In this document: positions 1 to 6,530 of the stretch, in pieces
How positions within the stretch are numbered: the stretch's first letter is position 1
Layout of the letters: each line of letters starts with the position of its first letter
From: Burkholderiales bacterium
Lineage (GTDB): Bacteria > Pseudomonadota > Gammaproteobacteria > Burkholderiales > Burkholderiaceae_C
Assembly: GCA_947372225.1 (NCBI GenBank)
Contig: CANBSV010000081.1
Span: 1-12,332 of the forward strand
DNA length: 12,332 nt
Direction: 5' to 3'
Translations under genes and position numbers: made by a program
The notes under the pieces: generated by a model
Seen by the model: the letters and a program-made list of their open reading frames with translations, nothing else
Database searches by the model: none
Told to the model about the DNA's origin: nothing

Positions 1-148
1 GTGCCCAGATGCGGTGGATTTCCTCGGCGCGGAACTGCGGCACCACGGCGACGGTCATCGCCCGGGGCTGCTCCTTGGGCGCCGCCGCCATGGCCGCGAA
101 GGGGCCGAAGCCAAGACCTATGGCAGCAGAAAACGAGCGTCGTTTCAT
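1..148 (-). CDS. Exported PhnD-like substrate-binding protein, N-terminus only (partial)
   Basis: The minus strand reads from an ATG at 148 into the left window edge, giving 49 codons. The protein starts MKRRSFSAAIGLGFGPF and continues through an Ala-rich stretch ending near AMAAAP, a good secretion signal with a twin-arginine-like RRSF start, so it may use Tat or Sec. The next segment, MTVAVVPQFRAEEIHRIW, resembles the first beta strand and helix of phosphate/phosphonate-type (PhnD family) periplasmic binding proteins, which often read VGVVPQ...A.EL...W. I infer a periplasmic solute-binding protein; the ligand cannot be told from so little. It lies downstream of mfd on the same strand with a 114-base gap (149-262) in which I see no clear promoter or terminator. 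There is no convincing Shine-Dalgarno sequence ahead of the ATG, so the start is chosen from the signal peptide. Confidence 0.6.
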   Translation of the reverse strand, partial: MKRRSFSAAIGLGFGPFAAMAAAPKEQPRAMTVAVVPQFRAEEIHRIWA

Positions 149-262
149 CGGGCAGGAAGGGCGAATCTTCGGTTTGGAACTGGTGCGTGCCCGCGACCTG
201 TGTCACACACCGATGGGTCGATCCTAATCCCAGTCGAAGCCGCCATGGCTGCCGGCACCCGC

Positions 263-3200
263 CTACCGTCCCGCGGTTGCGGGCTGGCCCAGCGCGCGCA
301 GCACATCGCGGATGGCCTGAGCGCGGTCCTTGGCCTCGGGCGTGGCGCGTTCGATGCGCAACTTGTCGTTGCCGGCGAGCTTGATGTGACGATTTTTTTG
401 CACCAGCTCGATGATCTTCATGGCCTCGACCGGCGGGTTGGGCCGGAAGCTGATGACCATCAGCGCGGGGGCCGCGTCGATCTTGGTCACGCCGAACGGC
501 TTGGCCATCACGCGCAGCCGGTGCACGTCGAACAGCGTTTGGCCCTGCGGCGGCAGCTTGCCGAAGCGGTCGGTGATCTCCTCGAGCAAGACGTCGATCT
601 GTTCCGCCTTGGACGCGGTGGCCAGCTTCTTGTACAGACTCAGCCGCGTGTGCACATCGCCGCAGTAGTCGTTGGGCAGCAGTGCCGGCGCATGCAGGTT
701 GATCTCGGTCGTGACCGACAGCGGTGACATCAGATCGGGCTCCTGGCCCGCCTTCAGCGCGCGCACGGCCTCGGCCAGCATCTCGTTGTAGAGCTGAAAG
801 CCGATCTCCATCATGTTGCCGCTCTGGTTCTCGCCGAGGACCTCGCCCGCGCCGCGGATCTCGAGGTCGTGCATCGCCAGGTAGAAACCCGAGCCCAGTT
901 CTTCCATGTCCTGGATCGCCTGCAAGCGCTGCTGCGCCTGCTTGGTCAGGCCCTCGACGTCGGGCACCAGCAGGTACGCGTAGGCCTGGTGGTGCGAGCG
1001 GCCGACCCGACCGCGCAGCTGATGCAGCTGTGCCAGGCCGAACTTGTCGGCGCGGCTGATGATGATGGTGTTGGCGCTGGGCACGTCGATGCCGGTCTCG
1101 ATGATGGTCGAGCACAGCAGCACGTTGTGGCGCTGCGCCACGAAGTCGCGCATCACGCGCTCGAGCTCGCGCTCGGGCATCTGTCCATGGGCGATGGCGA
1201 TGCGAGCTTCCGGCAGCAGCTCGGCAAGCTTGTCGCGGCGGTTTTCGATCGTCTCGACCTCGTTGTGCAGGAAATAAACCTGCCCGCCACGCTTCAACTC
1301 GCGCAGCACCGCCTCGCGGATCGTGCCGCTCGACTCGCCGCGCACGAAGGTCTTGATGGACAGCCGGCGCTGCGGCGCGGTGGCGATCACGCTCAGGTCG
1401 CGCAGCCCTTCGAGCGCCATGCCCAGCGTGCGCGGGATCGGCGTGGCGGTCAGCGTGAGCACGTCGACATCGGCGCGCAGCGCCTTCATCGCCTCCTTGT
1501 GGCGCACACCGAAGCGGTGCTCCTCGTCGATCACCAGCAGGCCCAGGCGCTTGAACACGGTGTTCTGGCTGAGCAGCTTGTGCGTGCCCACGACGATGTC
1601 GATGGTGCCGTCGGCCAGTCCTTCGAGCGCGGCCTTGATTTCCTTGGCCGACTGGAAGCGCGACATCTCGGCCACGCGGATCGGCCACTTGCCGAAGCGA
1701 TCGGCGATGTTCTGGTAGTGCTGCTCGGCCAGCAGCGTGGTGGGCGCCAGGATGGCCACCTGCTTGCCGCCGGTCACGGCCACGAAGGCCGCGCGCAAGG
1801 CGACTTCGGTCTTTCCAAAGCCCACGTCGCCGCACACCAGCCGGTCCATGGGCTTGGGGCTGATCAGATCCTGGATGACCGCGTGGATGGCGGCCCTCTG
1901 GTCAGGCGTTTCCTCAAAGCCGAAACTCGCCGCAAAGGCCTCGTAGTCGTGCGGCGAAAAGCGGAAGGCGTGACCTTCACGCGCCGCGCGGCGCGCATAC
2001 AGGTTGAGCAGTTCGGCGGCGGTGTCGCGCACCTGTTCGGCGGCCTTGCGCTTGGCCTTTTCCCACTGGCCCGAGCCCAGGCGGTGCAGTGGCGCTTCTT
2101 CGGCGCTCACGCCGGTGTAACGGCTGATCAGGTGCAGCTGCGCCACCGGCACGTACAGCGTGGCCTTGTCGGCGTATTCAAGGTGCAGGAACTCGCTGTC
2201 GCCATCGCCCAGATCGATGTGGCGCAGGCCCACGTAGCGGCCGATGCCGTGGTTCATGTGCACCACCGGGTCGCCGACCTTCAGCTCGGACAGGTCCTTG
2301 ATCAGCGCGTTGACGTCGCTGACCTGCTCCTGCTTGCGCCGCCGGCGCGCGGTGGGGCTGGTGGCGAACAACTCGGTTTCGGTGACGAACTCGATGGCAA
2401 TCGCATCGGCCGCGGAGCCGCCGGGCGGTACCGGCTCGCTCCAGAAGAAACCTTCGGCCAGCGGCGCCACGGCGATGGCAAAGCGCTCGTCGCCCGAGGC
2501 GAACTCGGCCAGCGACGCCACGCTCGGCGGCTCGATGCGGCTGTCGCGCAGCAGCTCAAGCAGGCTTTCACGCCGGCCCTGGGTCTCGGCCACGATCAGC
2601 ACGCGGTGCCTGGTGGTGCCCACGTGGAGCTGCAGTTTTTTCAGCGGCTCGGGTGCGCCGCGGTCGACGCCCAGATCGGGCAGGGGGTGCGCCCAGGCGG
2701 TGGTGTCATCGGCTGATGCGCGGCCGCGCAGGCTCAGCGTGGCATGACCGCCGGCGAGGGTGAAGAAGTCTTCCGACTTCAGAAACAGGTCTTCAGGTGG
2801 CAGGATGGGCCGGTCGCGGTCGTGCTGCAAGAAGCGGTGGCGCTCGCGGGTGTCGGTCCAGAAGCGCTTGAGCGCTTCATCGACCTCGCCGTGCAGCACC
2901 AGTGCGGCGGGCTGCTCGCTGCCCGCGCCCAGGTATTCGAAGATGCTCGCCGTCTGGTCGAAGAACAGCGGCAGGTAGTACTCGATGCCGGCGGTGGCGA
3001 TGCCCGTGGCGATGTCCTTGTACAGGCGCACCTTGGTCGGGTCGCCCTCGACGCGCTCGCGCCAGCGGGCCCGAAACGCGTTGCGCGCGTCCTCGTCCAT
3101 CGGGAATTCGCGCCCCGGCAGCAGTCGCACCTCAGGCACCGGATACAGGCTGCGCTGGCTGTCGGGGTCGAAGGTGCGGATCGAGTCCACCTCGTCGCCG

Positions 3201-3763
3201 AACAGGTCCACGCGGTAGGGCACCAGCGAGCCCATCGGGAACAGGTCGATCAGTCCGCCGCGCACGGCGTATTCGCCGGGTGACACCACCTGGCTCACGT
3301 TCTGATAGCCGGCCAGCGTGAGCTGCGCCTTGAGCGCGGCCTCGTTGAGCTTTTCCTTTTGCTTGAAGTTGAACGTGTAGGCGGCCAGAAAGCTCGGCGG
3401 CGCCAAGCGCACCAGCGCGGTCGATGCGGGCATCAGCACCACGTCGAGTTCGCCGTCCTTGTGCGATTGCAGCAGCCGCCACAGCGTGGCCAGCCGCTCG
3501 GAGATCAGGTCCTGGTGCGGCGAGAAGGTGTCGTAGGGCAGCGTTTCCCAGTCCGGGAACACGGCGATGCGCAACTCGGGCGCGAAGAAGGCCAGCTCGC
3601 CTTCAAGCCGCTGGGTGTCAGCGGGCTCGGCGGTGAAGATGGCCGTCAGGCGCTTTTGAGCGGTCTGTGCCTGCGCGTGGCGCGCCAGCAGCAGTGAGTC
3701 GGCCGAGCCGCTCGGGCGGCTCAGGGTGTGGCGTTTGCCAAGGGCGATGGAGGGTGTTTGCAT
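263..3763 (-). CDS. mfd: Transcription-repair coupling factor Mfd
   Basis: Mfd is the DNA translocase that removes RNA polymerase stalled at lesions and recruits UvrA for excision repair. The protein has 1166 residues from the ATG at 3763, close to the family's usual size of about 1150. The order is a UvrB-like N-terminal module; a CarD-like RNA-polymerase-interaction domain around residues 490-550 (VGDPVVHMNHGIGRYVGL); then a superfamily 2 helicase core with Walker A GDVGFGKTE near 645-652, the Walker B box DEEH near 746, motif III TLTATPIPRTL and motif VI QLRGRVGRS; and a C-terminal regulatory domain ending at a TAG at 263-265. The frame stays open to a GTG at 3799, but MQTPSIALGKRHTLSRPSGS matches the usual family N-terminus better, so I prefer 3763. 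Neither start has a clear Shine-Dalgarno sequence. It is transcribed divergently from ispD and looks intact. Confidence 0.97.
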   Translation of the reverse strand: MQTPSIALGKRHTLSRPSGSADSLLLARHAQAQTAQKRLTAIFTAEPADTQRLEGELAFFAPELRIAVFPDWETLPYDTFSPHQDLISERLATLWRLLQSHKDGELDVVLMPASTALVRLAPPSFLAAYTFNFKQKEKLNEAALKAQLTLAGYQNVSQVVSPGEYAVRGGLIDLFPMGSLVPYRVDLFGDEVDSIRTFDPDSQRSLYPVPEVRLLPGREFPMDEDARNAFRARWRERVEGDPTKVRLYKDIATGIATAGIEYYLPLFFDQTASIFEYLGAGSEQPAALVLHGEVDEALKRFWTDTRERHRFLQHDRDRPILPPEDLFLKSEDFFTLAGGHATLSLRGRASADDTTAWAHPLPDLGVDRGAPEPLKKLQLHVGTTRHRVLIVAETQGRRESLLELLRDSRIEPPSVASLAEFASGDERFAIAVAPLAEGFFWSEPVPPGGSAADAIAIEFVTETELFATSPTARRRRKQEQVSDVNALIKDLSELKVGDPVVHMNHGIGRYVGLRHIDLGDGDSEFLHLEYADKATLYVPVAQLHLISRYTGVSAEEAPLHRLGSGQWEKAKRKAAEQVRDTAAELLNLYARRAAREGHAFRFSPHDYEAFAASFGFEETPDQRAAIHAVIQDLISPKPMDRLVCGDVGFGKTEVALRAAFVAVTGGKQVAILAPTTLLAEQHYQNIADRFGKWPIRVAEMSRFQSAKEIKAALEGLADGTIDIVVGTHKLLSQNTVFKRLGLLVIDEEHRFGVRHKEAMKALRADVDVLTLTATPIPRTLGMALEGLRDLSVIATAPQRRLSIKTFVRGESSGTIREAVLRELKRGGQVYFLHNEVETIENRRDKLAELLPEARIAIAHGQMPERELERVMRDFVAQRHNVLLCSTIIETGIDVPSANTIIISRADKFGLAQLHQLRGRVGRSHHQAYAYLLVPDVEGLTKQAQQRLQAIQDMEELGSGFYLAMHDLEIRGAGEVLGENQSGNMMEIGFQLYNEMLAEAVRALKAGQEPDLMSPLSVTTEINLHAPALLPNDYCGDVHTRLSLYKKLATASKAEQIDVLLEEITDRFGKLPPQGQTLFDVHRLRVMAKPFGVTKIDAAPALMVISFRPNPPVEAMKIIELVQKNRHIKLAGNDKLRIERATPEAKDRAQAIRDVLRALGQPATAGR

Positions 3764-3817
3764 CAGACAAAGCAAATCGCCCCGGGAGACGATACCCACG
3801 GGGCGAAGCAGGGCCCA

Positions 3818-3823
3818 ATTATA
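3818..3823 (-). promoter_or_regulatory. Candidate -10 box for mfd in the mfd/ispD divergent region
   Basis: On the minus strand the bases read TATAAT exactly, in an AT-rich island (3818-3828) within GC-rich sequence. The start of transcription would fall near 3811, giving a leader of about 48 bases to the preferred mfd ATG. No good -35 hexamer sits 16-18 bases upstream; a TTGAGA occurs but only 13 bases away. On the plus strand the same island offers TAGAAT (3822-3827), which could serve ispD with a very short leader. I infer a compact divergent promoter; the strand assignment rests mainly on the perfect hexamer. Confidence 0.4.
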
Positions 3824-3848
3824 GAATTCGCCCCGCTCTCAAGCCCCC

Positions 3849-4580
3849 ATGACGCCACCCTCAAACCCCACCGATCGCGCCAGCGACGAGCCTCGTCTGT
3901 ATGCGCTGGTTCCGTGCGCCGGGGTGGGTGAGCGGGCCGGCACGTCGGGGCCCAAACAGTACGAGCCGCTGGCCGGCAGCACCGTGGTCGGCCACACGCT
4001 GGGCGCACTCGCGCAGGTGAGCCGGCTGCACCAGGTGCTGGTGATGCTCAGCCCGACCGATGAGCGCTTCGAGGTGCTGCTGCCCGCATTTGCCGGCTGG
4101 GTTGACCGCCGGGGCGGCGCCACCCGAGCAGCCACCGTGGCCGCCGGCCTGGAGGCGCTGCTCGAACGTGGCGCGTGCGCGAGCGACTGGGTGCTCGTGC
4201 ACGATGCCGCGCGCTGCCTGATCCGCCACGAGGCGGTCGATGCGCTGATCGACGCGTGTCTCGATGACGCCGTGGGCGGGCTGCTTGCGCTGCCGGTGGC
4301 CGACACGCTCAAGCGCGCCGAGCCGCTCACCGATCGCGTGCGCGGCACCGTCGAGCGTGCGCAGATGTGGCAGGCGCAAACACCGCAGATGTTTCGCATC
4401 GGGATGCTGCAAGGCGCACTCGCGTCGGCCGCGGCGCACGGTGTGACGGTCACCGACGAGGCCAGCGCCATCGAGGCGCTCGGTCACTCGCCGCGGCTGG
4501 TGCGCGGCGAGATGGAAAACCTCAAGGTCACGTTCCCGAGCGATTTCGCGCTGGCTGCCCGTTTGCTGGGCAGCCGCTGA
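3849..4580 (+). CDS. ispD: 2-C-methyl-D-erythritol 4-phosphate cytidylyltransferase
   Basis: IspD joins CTP to 2-C-methyl-D-erythritol 4-phosphate, making CDP-ME in the cytosolic MEP pathway to isopentenyl diphosphate. The 243-residue protein has the family's marks: the nucleotide-binding loop PCAGVGERAGTSGPKQY (residues 22-38, normally a G-rich loop with Arg and Lys), ATVAAG at 95-100, VHDAAR at 117-122, QTPQMFR at 177-183, TDEASAIE at 202-209 and the C-terminal NLKVTFPSDFALA. A roughly 15-residue N-terminal extension (MTPPSNPTDRASDE) precedes the core. There is no obvious ribosome binding site ahead of the ATG; given the nearby promoter island the mRNA may have a very short leader. ispF follows after 25 bases, the usual pairing of these two genes, so they are probably one operon. 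Confidence 0.96.
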   Translation: MTPPSNPTDRASDEPRLYALVPCAGVGERAGTSGPKQYEPLAGSTVVGHTLGALAQVSRLHQVLVMLSPTDERFEVLLPAFAGWVDRRGGATRAATVAAGLEALLERGACASDWVLVHDAARCLIRHEAVDALIDACLDDAVGGLLALPVADTLKRAEPLTDRVRGTVERAQMWQAQTPQMFRIGMLQGALASAAAHGVTVTDEASAIEALGHSPRLVRGEMENLKVTFPSDFALAARLLGSR

Positions 4581-4605
4581 TCTCCACACTGCAGAAAGCA
4601 TCGCC

Positions 4606-5103
4606 ATGGCCCAGAACGGATTTGCCCCCACGTTTCGCATCGGTGAAGGCTGGGACTCCCACCGCCTCGTGACCGGCCGCGCGCTGATCCTGGGTGGCGT
4701 GAACATTCCCCACACGCACGGCTTGATGGGTCACTCCGACGCCGACGCGCTGGCGCATGCCATCACCGACGCCCTGTTCGGCGCGGCCTCGATGGGCGAC
4801 ATCGGGCGGCATTTTCCCGACACCGACGAGCAGTTCCGCGGTGCCGATTCGCTGGCGCTGCTGGCCGAAGCGGCGCGACGCGTGCGCGCTGCCGGATGGA
4901 AGGTCGGCAACATCGACTGCACGGTCATTGCCGAGGCGCCCAAGATGGCGCCGCACATCCTGGCGATGCGTCTGCGGCTCGGCCAGGCGCTGGGGTTGCA
5001 GCCCGACCAGATCAACATCAAGGCCAAGACCGCCGAAGGCATGGGCCCGGTGGGCCATGGCGAGTCGATCGAAGCGCGCGCCGTGTGCCTGCTGATGCGC
5101 TGA
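4606..5103 (+). CDS. ispF: 2-C-methyl-D-erythritol 2,4-cyclodiphosphate synthase
   Basis: IspF cyclises CDP-ME 2-phosphate to 2-C-methyl-D-erythritol 2,4-cyclodiphosphate with loss of CMP, acting as a homotrimer with a metal ion in each active site. The 165-residue protein is of normal length. The metal ligands Asp17 and His19 lie in GWDSH and His51 in GHSDADALAH; HFPDTD is at 69-74 and the nucleotide-side motif KAKTAEGMG, with Glu144, at 139-147. It follows ispD by 25 bases in the same direction. The gene appears complete, but its last 56 coding and stop bases plus three more (5048-5106) are duplicated exactly at 6452-6510, on the other side of the glycosyltransferase gene. Whether those bases here are original or brought by the insert cannot be told from the sequence. 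Confidence 0.97.
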   Translation: MAQNGFAPTFRIGEGWDSHRLVTGRALILGGVNIPHTHGLMGHSDADALAHAITDALFGAASMGDIGRHFPDTDEQFRGADSLALLAEAARRVRAAGWKVGNIDCTVIAEAPKMAPHILAMRLRLGQALGLQPDQINIKAKTAEGMGPVGHGESIEARAVCLLMR

Positions 5104-5106
5104 GCG
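5048..5106 (+). repeat. 59-bp direct repeat, left copy (ispF 3' end)
   Basis: This copy covers the last 18 codons of ispF (the first only in part), the TGA stop and GCG. It is identical over all 59 bases to 6452-6510 and in the same orientation. The match breaks at both ends: C at 5047 against G at 6451, and T at 5107 against C at 6511. It begins CGGTGGGCCATGG and ends GATGCGCTGAGCG. It contains the palindrome TCGATCGA (5065-5072). Its role as an attachment-site-like junction is inferred from its position at a gene's 3' end and from the foreign-looking sequence between the copies. Confidence 0.95.
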
Positions 5107-5107
5107 T

Positions 5108-5124
5108 CCGCCTGCGTCAGGCGG
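5108..5124 (+). terminator. Hairpin directly after the left repeat, possible ispF terminator
   Basis: CCGCCTG and CAGGCGG form a perfect 7-bp stem around a CGT loop, starting two bases after the left repeat ends. There is no run of T after it (TCAATTCGC follows), so it is at best a weak intrinsic terminator or an RNA 3'-end stabiliser. It belongs to the insert and may replace the presumed original hairpin, now displaced to 6510-6530. Confidence 0.4.
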
Positions 5125-5159
5125 TCAATTCGCTCGCTTGAATCGGAGCTGCGGACAGG

Positions 5160-5212
5160 GCGTAACATCCTCTGGTCGAGGCAGAGCGTGCCTCCAAAAG
5201 CTGCCGTTAGGC
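5160..5212 (+). other. attC-like symmetric structure inside the insert
   Basis: The left arm GCGTAAC (5160-5166) fits six of seven positions of the integron R'' box RYYYAAC, and the right arm GTTAGGC (5206-5212) fits the R' core GTTRRRY completely. The two arms pair with each other at six of seven positions. Between them, GAGGCA (5178-5183) and TGCCTC (5189-5194) form a perfect stem around a 5-base loop, with 11 mostly unpaired bases on each side. Arm, spacer, stem, loop, stem, spacer, arm lengths are thus 7-11-6-5-6-11-7. Known attC sites have this general plan, though 53 bases is at the short end. There is no integrase gene, no attC after the glycosyltransferase, and the site lies 5' of the gene instead of 3', so this could be chance. 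Confidence 0.25.
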
Positions 5213-5263
5213 CTGCGATGTTGGTTGATGTGGTCACAAAGACGCTCGCGTTGGGGTCGAGCT

Positions 5264-5282
5264 AGCCCCGTGCCTCGGGGTT
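5264..5282 (+). promoter_or_regulatory. Hairpin just upstream of the glycosyltransferase start
   Basis: CCCCG and CGGGG form a 5-bp stem around the loop TGCCT, extended to seven by one G-T and one A-T pair. It ends four bases before the AGGGAG ribosome binding site at 5286-5291. There is no T run. A GGGG block at 5253-5256 could compete for the same CCCC, so alternative folds exist. It might be a leftover intergenic terminator from the donor locus or influence translation of the gene; neither can be shown here. Confidence 0.3.
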
Positions 5283-5297
5283 AACAGGGAGTGACCT

Positions 5298-6449
5298 TTG
5301 GAACGTCTGTTGTTCTTTCAGTATGGGGATTACGGTGCCGCTTGGCGGCACTTGTCCCAGGGCTTGCCGGAGACATACCGCGATCAAAAAGCCTCGTTGG
5401 AGTTGGTTGCCGGCTTTAGCGCGCGGTTCCATGTGACCACTTTGTCTGTGTGCGACCGCCCCCATCGCGAAGAAGTCGCGCCTAATTTATGGTCTATCGG
5501 AGTCGGTGAGACGGCCGCCTATTCGGCGCGGCGCATTCTGCCGCTTTTAGAGGAACTGGCGCCGGACCGAATGATCGTTCGGACCCCCCACCTTTACGCT
5601 TTGTTGTGGGCGCGATGGAGGGGAGTGCCGGCTCTGCCCGTCTTTGCCGACACCTTCGGTGCTGCAACGCTCCGGCAAAGGCTTGAAAACAGGCTTCTCC
5701 GATGGGCGCTTTCGGGGTCGAATGTGCCCTGCGTAAGCAATCACAGTCTCAATGCCTCGCTGTCGATGCGAACTGCGCTTGGCTTGGCGCCCGACAGGAT
5801 CGTGCCTTGGGACAGGCCACCCCTGACGCCGGACTTGCTGGCCAAGCCCGCCGCTCCGTCAGATTGCTTGTGTCGGGCTTTTTACGCGGGCCTTGTGGTC
5901 GAAGAAAAGGGGATCGGCGATTGTCTGGAAGCTTCGGGCTTGATGGCGGCACGGAACCTGCGGCTGGAAATCGACTTTGCCGGAAGTGGCGATCTTCAGG
6001 CTTGGGCCGCGCGGGCAGAAGCGCTTGGGATCGCCGACCGGACTCGTTTTTTAGGTACTCTGCCCAATGAAGAGGTCCGTGCGCGGATGCGCGCGGCCGA
6101 TCTGGTGCTGGTCCCCTCGCGACACGACTATCCCGAGGGACTTCCCAACACGCTCATTGAGGCCTTGGCGGCGCGCACTCCGGTGTTGATATCGGATCAC
6201 CCCGCCTTTGCCAATCGGTTGCAAAGGGACCGCGACTGCTTAGTATTCCGCGCCGGCGATCCTGAGGATCTGGCTGGACAGATTGCGCGGCTGATGCTCG
6301 ATGGAGGGCTGCAGGTTTCCCTTTCGGAGCGGGCGCCCGCGGCACTCGCTTCGCTTAGTTTCGGCTGGGACTGGTTCAACCTTATCGCTCAGTACGCTGA
6401 CGATCCGGTCGATGCCAGTGGTTGGGTGGCAGGCCACTGCATTTCATAG
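5298..6449 (+). CDS. Glycosyltransferase, GT-B fold, group 1 / GT4-like
   Basis: The 383-residue product looks like a retaining GT-B glycosyltransferase that moves a sugar from a nucleotide donor onto a glycan or lipid acceptor at the cytoplasmic membrane face; donor and acceptor are unknown. The C-terminal half carries the evidence: FYAGLVVEEKGIGD (195-208) opens the donor domain, FAGSGDLQAW follows at 227-236, and EGLPNTLIE (280-288) gives the E-x7-E motif typical of GT4. There is no signal peptide or clear membrane span. The start is TTG at 5298, chosen because AGGGAG lies six bases ahead and the protein begins naturally with MERLLFFQYGDYG. TTA codons (four seen) and lower GC set it apart from its neighbours. 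It is a lone gene of its kind here; such genes usually sit in polysaccharide clusters, so it was probably acquired. The stop (TAG) is two bases from the right repeat. Confidence 0.85.
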   Translation: MERLLFFQYGDYGAAWRHLSQGLPETYRDQKASLELVAGFSARFHVTTLSVCDRPHREEVAPNLWSIGVGETAAYSARRILPLLEELAPDRMIVRTPHLYALLWARWRGVPALPVFADTFGAATLRQRLENRLLRWALSGSNVPCVSNHSLNASLSMRTALGLAPDRIVPWDRPPLTPDLLAKPAAPSDCLCRAFYAGLVVEEKGIGDCLEASGLMAARNLRLEIDFAGSGDLQAWAARAEALGIADRTRFLGTLPNEEVRARMRAADLVLVPSRHDYPEGLPNTLIEALAARTPVLISDHPAFANRLQRDRDCLVFRAGDPEDLAGQIARLMLDGGLQVSLSERAPAALASLSFGWDWFNLIAQYADDPVDASGWVAGHCIS

Positions 6450-6451
6450 CG

Positions 6452-6510
6452 CGGTGGGCCATGGCGAGTCGATCGAAGCGCGCGCCGTGTGCCTGCTGAT
6501 GCGCTGAGCG
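6452..6510 (+). repeat. 59-bp direct repeat, right copy (ispF 3'-end remnant)
   Basis: This is an exact copy of 5048-5106, holding the final codons GHGESIEARAVCLLMR and stop of ispF with no gene in front. It starts two bases after the glycosyltransferase stop and ends immediately before the sequence leading into envZ. It has no coding role here; it is the scar or attachment-type duplication marking the right edge of the insert. The perfect identity suggests a recent event or a constraint on the site. Confidence 0.95.
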
Positions 6511-6530
6511 CGGCTGCTAGACGCTGCCGC
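6510..6530. terminator. Hairpin in the envZ 3' gap, possible bidirectional terminator
   Basis: GCGGC (6510-6514) and GCCGC (6526-6530) form a 5-bp stem with an 11-base interior that can add two more pairs after one mismatch. It abuts the envZ stop codon. It lacks a T run on either side. In the presumed ancestral layout it would have sat between the convergent ispF and envZ; now it follows the glycosyltransferase. Confidence 0.35.

Larger units (their letters stand above)
5107..6510 (+). mobile_element. 1404-bp insert between ispF and envZ, bounded by 59-bp direct repeats
   Basis: The unit consists of a 191-base non-genic lead, a glycosyltransferase gene, two spacer bases and a second copy of the ispF 3' end. 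An equivalent frame for the same unit is 5048-6451. Removing it would leave ispF and envZ convergent with 23 bases between their stop codons and a single hairpin at 6510-6530, a credible ancestral arrangement. Base use differs from the flanks: one 60-base line I counted inside (5401-5460) is 60% GC, against 73% for a line in ispD (4441-4500). TTA leucine codons occur here and I saw none in ispD or ispF. No integrase, transposase or terminal inverted repeat is visible, so the mechanism is unknown. A remnant of a site-specific element, a circular molecule taken up by crossover, or an assembly artefact are all possible. Confidence 0.6.

Noticed and set aside
270..283. CCCGC/GCGGG hairpin as an mfd terminator
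   Set aside because: It lies inside the last codons of mfd, ahead of the stop, and has no T run after it, so a coding explanation suffices.
869..2716. A 615-codon plus-strand open frame opposite mfd
   Set aside because: It is antisense to a certain mfd gene, and its His/Gln/Arg/Ala-rich translation has no recognisable domain. GC-rich coding sequence often leaves such frames open.
3764..3799. GTG start extending mfd by 12 residues
   Set aside because: The extra residues do not resemble the family N-terminus and no ribosome binding site favours the GTG; ATG 3763 gives a typical start. It is not excluded.
5048..5106. Reading the 59-bp repeat itself as an integron '59-base element'
   Set aside because: The length agreement is coincidental: the repeat is coding sequence of ispF, without paired R and L boxes or a GTTRRRY end.
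6301..6507. A 68-codon frame joining out-of-frame glycosyltransferase sequence to the ispF tail
   Set aside because: It overlaps the real glycosyltransferase in another frame and only runs into the duplicated ispF end; there is no ribosome binding site or domain.
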